Shown piece by piece: positions 33,801 through 46,300 of a stretch of 64,000 bases of DNA. The position numbers were made by a program, and so were the translations under genes. Origin of the DNA: Saccharina japonica (lineage: Eukaryota > Sar > Phaeophyceae > Laminariales > Laminariaceae); the NCBI GenBank assembly GCA_008828725.1, contig MEHQ01001295.1, forward strand, positions 1 to 64,000, written 5' to 3'. Under the pieces are notes generated by a model. The model was not told where the DNA came from and did not search any database. It worked only from the letters and a program-made list of their open reading frames with translations. Position 1 is the stretch's first letter. Each line of letters opens with the position of its first letter.

Positions 33801-36354
33801 TGAACCGTACTGAGCAGTTACCTTTAGCACGAAATCGGCTGTCTACGTCTTTAGAGGACGAACGCGTTGCGACGTGCGTGCCTGAAGAAGTTGGCAGCTC
33901 GCAACAGAGGACGTTACGGGAGTGCGTTGGTGCTGCTGCTGCAGGAAACGCTAGCTAGATATCTGGTTGAAGGCGGGACGGATGTGTGGCCATAGGTACG
34001 AGCGAGGAAGATACCGTAGCACCAGCCAATAGCACCAGCCCATTGGACGACGCTCCTCGCCTGTGGCTGTATTTTAGGTAGGTGTGATGTTCGTTCCCGA
34101 CAGAGTGGTCGGGGATGTGGAGTGCCCAGGGGACGTGATGCTGTGGGTAGTGTGTGAGGAGGGTGGAGGGCGACGAAAACTGCCTTGCAGCTTGCAGAGT
34201 CAATAAAAAACTTCAACCGGAGAGGCTCTCTAGCAGGATTTACAGCGCCGTGCTCGCGGTATGACACGATTCTGGTTAATTGGTTTAATTATTCAGCAAC
34301 ATTTTTTATAAATCGTCATCGGGTTGGTCCCGACCTCCGGGGGCATGGCGCGTTTGATTTTTGCAAACCGTAGCATAATGTTTGGCGCTACATAAAGAGA
34401 CGGGGATCGGGGGGAAACTAAGACCTCCCGCCCTTAAGGCCATGGAAGATAGTACCCACCCCCCATCCCCGGGTTTCCGGGTGACTCTTAACACCTCAAC
34501 ATGTTTTACCGGAATATAAACCCAGTCGCCATGTAAACACTCCGCGCTTGGGCCTTTTGCCCGGTTCGTGCCTTAGCAGAGAGCGAGTGGTACAGCTTGG
34601 TACATCGTCCACAGCAGCTTCTGGTTCTCTCCAGATCGGTCGTCTGAGCGTTCTCAACAAGGCCTACACCTCGACGATGAGGTGCTTGAGTGGTCGAAAA
34701 TGGTCGAGCTTTGGGGTATGTAAAGAAGCAAAACAAAAAGGGCCGCCTAAACGTTTGCACTTCACTTGAGACAGCTACGAGTACAGCTTCTGACAAGCAA
34801 CTACAGAATCCAAATTGAGGAACACCCTTGAAGGGGTGCATGAAGGTGTCGGGTGCACCAGGCAGCAGTCCTAGGCGACCAGAAACGACTCGCGGGGTGT
34901 TTTCGTGAGCTCGAAGTTGCAAGCCAGCAGCACAAAAAATCGCAAAATCGTTTCACGCGCGGGCGCCCAGTCTAATGGCTCCATCGCCGACGAAAAAAAA
35001 CGTTTACCAAACGTACCCTGGTCTCCTATTATTGGCGGGCCTTTGACCTGTTAAGCTGATGCACGCGAACAAACTGCGGCAAAAAGGGCTGAAAAGCTCT
35101 GGGTTTTTGTGTATATGCAGCAATTTTTCTGAAATTCGAAATGGGTTTCATTTTTGCGAATACCTTCCTCTATATCCAAGTCGTTTATATGTTTTGGCGA
35201 AACGCCTACGCGTGCCTACTCGAAACGATATTCCTGAGATTCACCGTCCCCTCAAATGACAACTGGCAGTACCGATATGCAGGTACATCATTTGCCTTGT
35301 TCGCTACTTCAAGCCTCTGCGGTGACCTCGTTAACAACAAATCCTTCTTCTGCTTTCGCAGGTGAGAATCGTGTGTTCTCTTTGCGATAAAGAACTACAG
35401 CAGTAAAACAACTGTCCTCCCACGCTGCTGCTACTATTATTCAGGAACTTAGATCGACCGTGATCCACCTTTACGTTGCATTGTGATGCCACTGCTGCTA
35501 ACACTGCTACCACCTCTGCTGCTGCTGTAGGATAGAATGAGCTGCATGTGGCAGAACTACACGTAGTTTGGGTGTAAAAAAAAGCCGATATGTTTACGAC
35601 ATACATATTTCGTTTTGTTTTTGTATCCCCACCGGAGATCTGGTGGTGCTTTTGATGCGGGCGATCGGCGAAAACATCTGCTCGTTCAGCTAGCTACGTC
35701 GGCAGCAAGCTCTCGGCGGCTGTGGTTATACTTGCTTGATACCAGGTACCTGTTTTATTCTTATAGTGGTAATGATACGGTATCCACACGACGAAATGAA
35801 GTTCGGGCAGACGTGGTTCCAGCTGCTGAGTTGATCGGACTTCGTGTTCCGCTGTTTTTGGGTTTGTGGGGGACGTCCCAAGAGATCAACATATCGCGAG
35901 GCAATCCGCCCACTCATCAGCCCGTCCTTCCGTCCCAAAACAGCATCTAGCGAGCTAGCCTGGTAGCCTGGCATGATGCGTCGACGACGAGTGGCCCATG
36001 ATAAAGGCGGAGGCCTCTCGACAAAATAACACGCCCATCACAAGCTCGTTGGCTTTGGTTTGCGCAACACAATCACAGCAGCAGCACAGCAGTGGATTGA
36101 GATTTAAGAGGGAGCGGGAAGAAGGTCCACTGTTGTACGTACCCGAATGTTAACCGCACACCACCCCTGTACTCACCTGGATCACGCGGCAAGAGGGGTC
36201 GCCGATGAGAGGTGCCACACGCACGGCTTCCGGAAAAGCAAGCAAGCTGCAGGCTGGCCACGAGTAATAGTCGGCATTCGAACCTCTCCTACCCTCCCAT
36301 GTTTGTATGGCCTCTGAACACAACGTGGAACTCCCGATATTTAGGACGCGTACT
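30824..36354. other. Gene-poor stretch with no recognised coding sequence
   Basis: The first 250 bases are probably 5' flank of the ankyrin gene. The rest has short frames only. A 191-codon plus-strand frame at 33228-33803 is the longest, but it overlaps an equally open minus-strand frame and resembles nothing known. Short CAG/CTG-rich patches occur near 32000 and 35490-35530. Confidence 0.3.
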
Positions 36355-37222
36355 GTGTGCAGGTTGCACCTGCCAAATGTTTTGTGCAGGCTGCTGGTCT
36401 TAACTATTATTATGGGAAACATTATTTTTGGGCTCCAGGAACTGATTTCTAGGCCCAATATACCCGTTTTACTCCGTTGGACAGTCAAAAACACCGATAC
36501 ACTCCTAAATATCCACCCCGTAGTTTTTCGAGGGCTTTCTGGAGCAGTTCTCCGTTTTTCTAGGGTCTCGTTTTGATTTTTGGCGCAACTAATCACAACT
36601 TATCAGTTTCCAGAAATAAGGCTTGTTGGTCAGAACTGGGGCCAAAAATAATGAATCTTTGAGGATTTTTGGCTAAAAATCATCAGGTCCTCAGAACTGG
36701 CAACTTGGACGAACAGTCAAACTACGACCCTGGAGAAACGAAAAAGTACGTCAGAAAGCTCTACGAAAACTACGGGGAAAGTTGTGATTAGTTGCGCCAA
36801 AAATCAAAACGAGACCCTAGAAAAACGGAGAACTGCTCCAGAAAGCCCTCGAAAAACTACGGGGTGGATATTTAGGAGTGTATCGGTGTTTTTGACTGTC
36901 CAACGGAGTAAAACGGGTATATTGGGCCTAGAAATCAGTTCCTGGAGCCCAAAAATAATGTTTCCCATAATAGTTAATGTGTGAGGCTGGCCTTTTGGGC
37001 CGCATGTTTTTTTTTGGAAAAACGCCATCAAAACACGCGGCGGAGCCGCGTGGCTGCCCCTGCCGACCTCGTGCTCCCCAAGGGGTTGGGGTTCGGGTTA
37101 GGGTTAGAGTTAGGGTTAGGGTTAGGGGTTTGTCTGGGGTTGGCTTGGTCTGGGTCGACGGGCAAGGATGAAATTGCTACACACAGCCTGCACAAAAACT
37201 TTTGCAGATGCAACCTGCACAT
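36355..37222. repeat. Large inverted repeat with ~200-bp inner arms
   Basis: The inner arms at 36396-36602 and 36781-36979 are nearly identical reverse complements, separated by about 180 bp. A second, shorter pair lies outside them: the left arm near 36355-36403 and the right near 37178-37222 both read, in opposite directions, CAGCCTGCACAAAA and GCAACCTGCACA. The spacer near 36726-36780 carries a diverged direct copy of part of the right arm (GACCCTGGAGAAACGAAAAA against GACCCTAGAAAAACGGAGAA). Nested arms suggest an element or a foldback duplication; no transposase is present. Confidence 0.7.
37087..37127. repeat. Internal telomere-like tract (TTAGGG)n
   Basis: About six units, GGGTTAGGGTTAGAGTTAGG then GGTTAGGGTTAGGGG, sit between G-rich flanks inside the outer inverted arms of the 36.4-37.2 kb structure. 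Confidence 0.85.
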
Positions 37223-37398
37223 AACGCACGCCGACGCCGATATTCAGGACTTTGGGTTGGATGTTACTGTAGATGTACAGCAAAACAGTCTCACCGCGGG
37301 TGGCCCTGCATACATATGTACACCGTACACAGCAGTAGCAGCAGTGAGCGTTCCACCGGTGTCCAATACTGCAGCGAACCCCTAAGCGCCTCGGAACT

Positions 37399-40300
37399 AT
37401 GGGCTCACCCAGGCATTCGGCCCAGGCTTCAAAGGGAGCTGCACGCCAAGGAAGGGCACTCCGTCCGCCTTCGCATTTGTTGGCGGCGCCTCTGCTTTGT
37501 TGCACTTTGCTGAGATTGTCTGTCCTCGGCTTCAAACACACCGGTCGAGCTGCCGCCGGCATCCAACCGGCCGATCAGAGCAGGTGGGGGCAGCACTACC
37601 AGGAAGTCATGGGCCTCTTCGATCTTCCGTTGCACCTATTGGGGGCAGTGGTGCCCGTGATCGCGGCAAACCCTCTCCAGGTGAATCCGTCACGAGTGGA
37701 CTTATGTACGGTATATGTTCGTACGTAGTGTTGTGTGTTGCATATTATTGACATGTTGACACGTGTTCGATGGAGATACTGCGAGGTCGACACATATAGA
37801 CGCACTGCTTTCTTCTGCTGTGTCGCGATGGTCCAGGTAATGTCGTCTGTATGACACACACACTGTTCCTTTGTTTGGTGCTTGCAACGACTGCTGACAC
37901 CCTCGCTCGGTCCTCTTGTTTGTTTGGACGGCCATCGAACCGCTCAGGTTGTAAAAGTCCAGCAGCAGTCATCAAATGCTCATCCAGGACGATCGGCTGT
38001 AGCAGTCGCACGTACCATCTTCGAGCGCGATGGGGCTAAAGGTATGTAACGGCATATCACACTGCAGCCTTGCTGTATTGTGCGATACGGGTATTGTACG
38101 GTAGTGCTGCTGTACCGTACGATGCGTGCTGCTGTGCCGTACGGTGCGTGCTGCTGTACTGCGTGCGCTTCAGCTTTCCCTACGAGTACTGGCGCAAAGC
38201 GTGTTGGTGCAAAAACGGTAATGCGTACGGTAGATAGCCTGATAGTAGAACATGAGAGGGCCCTCCGCGAGTTGGTTGGAAAAGTTGAGAGTGGCTCGAT
38301 AAGTACATCCCCGTGGGTAGGTCGTTCAGATGCTAGTCGGTGCTTTCGTACGGGAATTTTCTGTTCCAGATTCGGGACGTCGGCACTGTCAGGAAGGTAC
38401 CCGGATCACAAAATTTGCATGCCTAGATATATCCGCCGTTGGCATGTTTGTGACGAATCTTTTACAGTACGAACCTTTCCAACTCCTGTCTTCCACGATA
38501 AGTATTACACACCTCGGATAACATAACACTCGCATAACACTTATCTACGTTATGGTGCCTAACACAGGGACTTGGCAACGTACTAACATTGTGTTAACAC
38601 TGGAGGGGCAATCACGGTAACGCGGTAACACAGTGTTAACTGGAAACCCACGAACGTGCCCACGCGTTAACGTTATGTTACACCGTGATCCGTCCTTCAA
38701 CTAACACTTTAACATAATGTTAGGCTCTGACCCAACACGTACGTTCGCACTCTAACATTCCCGGATCGATATCTGCAGATTTACTACAGTAGTAACCATC
38801 TGAGAACGGTACTTTTTTTTGGGGGTTCTGCCGATGACTGTACTGAAAGAACCAAGGCGACAATTCACACGCCGGTTGTGTCCAAAACTGCCCTGAGTGA
38901 AAACGAAAATTCGCGTTCGCGTCGATTTTTATATTTTTCAGTTTTGTATTAGTTATAGCCTTGAAAGGCTATTTTTGGTAAGGATTGCAAATGGCCAATT
39001 TTCAGTATATTTAATTTCGGCTGGCTCAGGAAATCCTATTCTAGACCCGATATTGAAAATGTGTTCCCGGAGGATTGTGGTGATTAGCTATACGATCATC
39101 ATACAAGTTGTATTGTAGTAAAATATCCATTTTTGATGGCGCTGAAAATTTTTCCGTTTTGGGGTTAATTCCTTACTGTCAGTAAGGAAAAAAACCGAAA
39201 ATGGAAAAATTTTCAGCGCCATCAAAAATTGATCTTACTACAATACAACTTTTATGATGATCGTATAGCTTGTCACCACAATCCTCCGGGAACACATTTT
39301 CAATATCGGGTCTAGAATGTGGTTGCCTGAGCCAGCCGAAAATAAATATATTGAAAATTGACCATTTGAAATCCTTACCAAAAATAGCCTTTTAAGGCTA
39401 TAACTAAAGCAAAACTGAAAAATATAAAGATCGACGCGAACGCGAATTTTCATTTTCACTCAGGGCATTGTTGGACACAACCGGCGTGTGAATTGTCGCC
39501 TTGGTTCTTTCAGTACAGCCATCGGCAGAACCCAAAAAAAAAAAGTACCGTTCTTAGATGGTTACTACTGTAACACGATAACATAATATTACTGTCCACG
39601 GAGCGTTAGACATAACACACTAACATCGTGTTACCCTTCGAATGAGTGTTAACATTTTATTACAAATAACACACTAACATGACACTAACCTAGTGTCCAA
39701 CACTACTAATACTACGTTATTCGGACCCCCAGTCTGATTGCCTTAAGGTCGGATAACGAAACATTTAACATACGTTAGATACGTTACAGTCTCAGCCGAC
39801 CGATACGTAACACTATGTTAGGGCGTTAGCCTAAATGCTGAGGTCTGCCTAACATTATGTTACGGTGTTACTGTCAGTAAATATCTGATTTTAACATTAT
39901 GTTACTGTGTTACCATAATAATCAATCCGGGCGTAACATTATGTTACTGAGTTACCGTGGGCGCCGGAGTCAATCTAACTTAATGTTACTACGTTACCCT
40001 TTGGATCTTCCCACGCTCTAACATGTGTTACTTGTGTTAGGGGGAAAGCGGCGTCGCGGAGTAACATAATGTAGCCGTGTTATCCAATGTTGCTGACATC
40101 CTAGTAACACAGTAGTTACTACTGTAGTAATTTACTCGTAGTGGATATGAGGCGCGACCTCAGTACCTGCAGTAGTCAAATCTGCAATGCATCACGCTAA
40201 GGGAATACTGATTGTGCTGAACCAACGCGAATGAACATCTATCTACGTATACGTGCCGTTTGAGTTATTTATTTTTTATTACAAGAATAAAATACCGTCA

Positions 40301-43300
40301 GCATACAGCAGCAGCAGAACAGCAGCATCAACAGCATCAGTATAGGTCGCTTTGCGCTCGGCTTGTCGGTCTAACCCTTGAACCCTCTGTACAAGTATTT
40401 AATTTATTGTCTGTCTCCTGGTTCCCCAAAGCGGTATTGATATTCGGCATAATTTGAAGACGAAAACTCTGCACCTGTGATTCGTACCTGTCCACAACAA
40501 CAGATATTTTCGTAACATAGGTTCCACCACTCCTACTGCTGTAGGATATTTACAGCAGCAGAGCTTCTTCGTCCCCTCATCAGTAGGAGGGTGGGCCTGG
40601 CAATAGGTCGCTCGATACGGACTGCTGCTGCCGCTGCTACGGTAACATATAATAATGTCAATGTTTTATTGACTGTATACGAAGTACAGTACATACTCTA
40701 ACGTGTGTTAGGATATCCACAAGGAATTCCGCTAAAACACTAACATACTGTAGTGTTGTGTAAGCGTTTAATTGTCCATGTGCGTTATCCGTCTGAAGTG
40801 TGCCAAGGTAGCAAGTATGAATAAGGTAACATGCTAACATAATGTTGCTCGCTACGGGCTGGTGTCGCTAACACGGTAACACAACGTTAACGTAATATTG
40901 GTAATTCCGCTAACACACTAACACATACTGTTATGTAAACGTTTATTGGACCATGTATGTACGTTTTCCGTCCAAAGCGTGTCACGGCAGCAAGTAAGAA
41001 TTCCGCTAACACACTAACATAACGTTACTCGCTGCGGGCTGATATCGGTAACACGGTAACATAATGTTATCGCTTCATTGACCATGTATGTTATCCCTAT
41101 AACGTGTGTTACGATGGCAACTAGGAATTTCTGTAACACACTAACATCGTGTTACTCGCTATGGGCTGCCTACCTTAACACCGTAACACTTATACTGCGG
41201 TCATCACGGGATCAAGGCGACACTCTAACATAATGTTACGCGATCGCCCGCCAATATCGTAACGCACTAACACTACGTTATCACAAAATCCGGAATTTAG
41301 ATAACGTAGTAACGTAATGTTACGATTTTTTCCGCTGGCGCGTAACATTAACATAAAACGTTAAGTGTTACGTTATCCGAGGTGTGAAGTATTACCAAAT
41401 ATAATATACAGTAGATTATATATTGTAGATCCTTATCTGTGCGTGCTGTGAGACCTTTCCAGCTCCTGTTTTTCACGTGGTATGTACGTGACCATGCAAG
41501 CTTGCATGCCCTTCATGCTAATGGAAAAGCTGGTTTGACCACTTGACTGGCCGCCCAGCCTAGACTAAAAGCAGTACAAGAAGGCCAAAATGCGCCAAGA
41601 CATACCCCAAACGACCCAATCATGTACACCGGTAGGAAACGTCTGGCATTTAGAAGCAAGGCTAAGCGTGCATGCACACCATGCAACTTGCATACCCTCC
41701 ATGCATGTCGAATGAAGGTAAATGGAAGCTGCATGGGAAGTTTCATGCAACTTGCACACAGCGTTGAGTTTGCAAAGTTGTACTGGTATGCATTTGCACC
41801 TCTAGCTGCATCAAGTGCATGCAACTAGCACGGCTCGACCCGTTGTTGACTGATCTCACCCACCGCCCCCCTAAACGAGACCTACAGTATTTCCGAGCAC
41901 AGCAACCTAGATTGTTTTCAAACACAGCGACCTAGAGGCTCTCCAAGCACGCCGGCCTAGAGGCGTTCCAAGCACACCGACCTAGAGCGACGTAGGGCGT
42001 TTCTAAGCTCAGGTACCTAGAGGGTTTCCACGCTTAGCGACCTATAGTTTTTTCAAGCGCACAGCAACCACGCAGGCTTCTGGAGTCGGGGTTAGGGTTA
42101 GTGTTAGGGCTCCATGTCGGGGTGGTCGGAGTGGTGGCCGCCGTGTGGCTTGCTTTAAACTTGTATGAGCATCCGAGCACTTTCAGGTAACTGGGTGCAA
42201 TCTTGCACGCAGTTGGACGCTTCAGGCTTGCATGCAATAGCATGCACGTTTGCATGCATTCATTGCCATTGCGTGAAAGGCGCTTGCATGCAATGCAACT
42301 TGCGTGCAATTGCGTACAACTTACATGCAAATTGGATTATGCGAGCAAGTTACATGCACTCCATGCAAGTTGCATGCACGCCGTGCAAGTGCATGCAAGC
42401 TTGAACGCAACTGCCAAAATGATAGAGATGTACATCATTTAACTTTTTCGTGGCATGTGTCGCGACACGTGTCGCGACATGTTGCGACGTGCCGCAGCGA
42501 GTGTTGCGGGGAGTGTCGAGGCGAGTGTCGCTAACTCTAACCTAACCCTAACCCTAACCCTAACCCTACGTGTCACGGCTCGTCGCGACATGCCGCGCTA
42601 TGTCGCGAAATTCCGCGGCACGTGTCGCGACGTGCCGCGACAGCGTCCGTGGCGTGTCGCAGCATGTCGCGACACGTCGCGAAACGTGCCACGAAAAAGT
42701 CAAATAATGTAGATCCGTGCAAAATGGTCTAAATAGTGTACAAGGACCAAAAGATCGGCCTCCTGTATACGTACGCAGCGTATCTTCTCCCCAACAGTGT
42801 GTAGGCATTGGACAAAATTATTGCTGCTTTGTCGTTACCGATTACAGGGCGGCAAGTGTCACATAGAAGGGATTTTGAGGTAAGGCAGCTCAAACTGCTA
42901 GGTACCTATCATAGTATCCCCGACCAGAAGGAGAAAGGGCCTGCTGTTCTCACTACTAACAGGTTAACCTGAAGGGTGCAAACGATCGAATCCCCCCCGC
43001 TCCTATGTTGATGGTGTTGTGTGCTTCCGCCTCCCCGCTCCCCTATCCCTCAATAACCTCCACTTTCAGCTCAAAGGGGTATCCAATTGGCATGGTAAGT
43101 TGACAAACAATGTCAGGCACATAGGTGTGCTTACTAGAGCTATGCACCCAATTAACGCACGCGAGGCCCACCGAAGTGCTGCAACTAGTTCAATTTTGTA
43201 TTATGTCTCCTGCTAGGACAATGGCACCGTGCCACCCTTATGCTTAGCATCTAATACATGTGAGTGTGGTCTTGTGTATGCTGGGGAAACACGTGTGTCA

Positions 43301-46300
43301 GGGTTTCTCCGAGGTGTATCCCCGGCGCTGGTTGGAATATTCCCTGCAATTTTGTCGCACGGCTTGGTGTACTTCATGATGAAGCAAGTGGTAACCAGGG
43401 GGACTTGGTCTGGCGAAAGGCATGGCGATCTGACGGAGCTGCTGAGTACCTCGGCAGCAATTCTCGCCCAGAACATCGTCACGAATCCTATCGGGGTGAT
43501 TCAGACTCGAATGCAGGTGCGACGCCTCACTGTCAAGGAGTTTATGTAGATAGGGTGCAGTGCCGGTGTACATTGTGCATTACGGCATCCTGTACGCTGA
43601 AAGTATGTACCTACAGTTGCATTCGACGTTGTGCTCTTCAGTTTGTTCTCATGGACCAGTCTGCCCCACGTTGTAGTTCGAGATAAATTGCTTGCATGGT
43701 CGCGTCGATTGAAACGCATTGATATATATTGTTGCATTGAAACGAAGAAGCTGCATAGGGTTGACGTTTCCAACCACGAATCGAAGTACACGTAAATTAA
43801 AGCCTTCTTGGCACAGCGGTATAGAGCTATTTAGTTGTATGCTTGGGTCTCCGTATGATACGATTACATATAATTTTCGTATGATAGGGTGTAGTTGGCA
43901 TGAACCTCGCATAACAGACAACACCGTAATCCTCTTGTTGTGTGTCCGCTTGTATTGCATTTGCACACGCATATGTGTTTTAGCTCGGGTCCGATCCAGC
44001 TGGGGGATGCTTCACGTGCTGGCCAAAAGTGGTCCGGTCAATCCTTAAAGGCGAAGGGGCTGGGGGGTTCTACAAGGGGCTGTTGGCTTCTTGCTTACGA
44101 TGCGGTGACAACCTTATGGTGTTCACCATGTGTGGGCGGCTCAATAGGTGAGTTTCTCATATATATTTTTTGTTGCATGCCATTTATTATATTCGTCCTT
44201 CCTTTCTCTCTCCTTCCTAGTCGTAACTCAGATCCGGGGTCACAAAGTAGGCTCTTCTCCCTCCTTCCCTACTGCGATTCTTGCCTTGCATTTTTATCGC
44301 GAGAAGATTTTAGCATTTTCTTCTCTCGTCAACTCTCGTCGAATTGTGCTTACCCACGCTATAATATTCGCTTTTTTATCATTCTAGAATAAACATCTCC
44401 ATACGGAGGCCCGAACCCTCGACCTCCAAGCTAACAGGCTTCGTGATTACCCGTCAGACCACCGAGGCGACGGGTGTGTGCCGTACTGCATAGACTGGGG
44501 AAAGGGTATCATATGCAGGCCATACTTGTACTTGCCACCAGGTATGCAGTACCGACGCTCAGATAAGAAACCGGTATACTCGCCCAGGCTGCTTTTTCTG
44601 CACTCAGTTCATATAAATGTTCCGAAAGTCATATAACCCCTCCAGTATTTCCCATCTTCGCTGAAGTTTCAGCCTGTGAGGGTGGTGTTAGGCTCATGTT
44701 TGTGAGAGGGTACGCATAGTAGCGTACCATTTTCGTGTGCCGTCCGTACACGAGGTCGCACAACTTGATACGTGACACTGCCTGTAAACACCGCCTGCGT
44801 ATATTCTGTATCGTTACTCTGGGTTTGCGCACGGCTTGATACGTGGCACTGCCTCTGAACACCGCTTGCATATATTTTGTATCGTTACTCTGGATTTGTG
44901 ATTCAATTTTTGACTGGTTGCCCGACTGTTGATTAAACAACCATCTTGCGGCCTTGGGGGAAATGTACCCACTTGTGTTCAACTAGATTGTGGCATTTGT
45001 GCCACTCGTTCCAGTTATCAACAGCGAGATAGGTCCGCCCAGAGTTCCAAAATCGACGTATGCTGACATCAAGCGATAGACTCTATCCCACCCTAGTGGA
45101 GGCATGGTTGCGCCAAATCTGCTAGGAAATGGGTTCAAGTTTATGCGAGCACGGTGAACGGCACATCGGCGTGAGTAGCCAAAAATACGCTAACAGCGTA
45201 ATGGTCATGAAGTGTCTCAAATAACTCAACATACGAGTCTTGATTAGCTTTAGAGACCAGCAATCCAGATGCAGTGAACGCTCGTCGTGCCGTGTTATCT
45301 ACTGAGACTGAGAACAATGCAATGGGACTGAAAAAGGGCATTCGGTTGAACGGGTGTTTTGTTTACTATGTACGAACCCAGGCCTTCAGGTCATCAACCG
45401 TTCCGGGAAATAGACGTGAATTTCGCTGCTCAGCCGTGTGGTGATTGTCACCGCGGAATGCTGTCTGAATATCGAGTCTGAATTCCATACGTTTCTGGTC
45501 ACTGTACTATTACCACTCACGAATACAATAGTGCTGTTTTTTGTATCAGCCAAACGTGGGGAGCGGCGAGGTTTTGACCTCAGCAAGTGGCACGACGATG
45601 CAAACGTCTGTGTCGGAGCGCTGATAGTGTACGTATCCACAACTGTCCCCCGTATGGTACGTTTGAGGTCATATATATATATATATATATGTGTGTGTGT
45701 TGACGGACCGACAGGTGGTCTGTGCAGCATGCAACGGCTGGTGCAGTACATCTAGCTGTGGCGTGCATATCTTGCCGATATGCTTGACGGTGTGCACTGC
45801 TGTAGACCAACCTCCATGGCTCAGCCACCCTCCCAATCCCCCACAAGTTCGCCGCTAAGCGCCACCAATTGAAGGACACGCACAGTACTATAGTAGCCAC
45901 GAAGATAAGTGACAGCCTCGTGGGGGGGTTCCTCCCAGCCCAACGGCTCTTTCACGCAGTCTCCATCCGAAACGATCCAATTCCAATATACAAATTATTC
46001 CCTTATTTCAGGATATGTACGTCTGCTGTGCAATCGCCAAGCGATTTACTCTCCCATACCCCGCCCCCCCGGAAAAATTTGACATATTATCACGGTGGGG
46101 TAAAGATGGCTCAGGAATCGGCAAACTCTTCGGCGAGCCGCTGAGAAGGGATTATTCTGGAAGTTGTGCCAGAAGATTTACAAGGAGCCAGTTCCCGAGT
46201 CTCACACTCAAGTCCCTCTGATGGCGTACCTGGCGATAAAGCTGGTGGGCATGCTTGTGACGTACCCTTTCGAGGTTGTTCGAACAAGACAGCGCGAGCA

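Noticed and set aside
33228..33803. Plus-strand open frame of 191 codons
   Set aside because: An opposing minus-strand frame is equally open, the composition is not clearly coding, and no domain is recognisable.
38897..39459. Mirrored 73-codon frames in the 786-bp palindrome, considered as a small gene
   Set aside because: They start at GTG, the ten amino-acid differences show no constraint, and the similarity follows simply from the inverted duplication.
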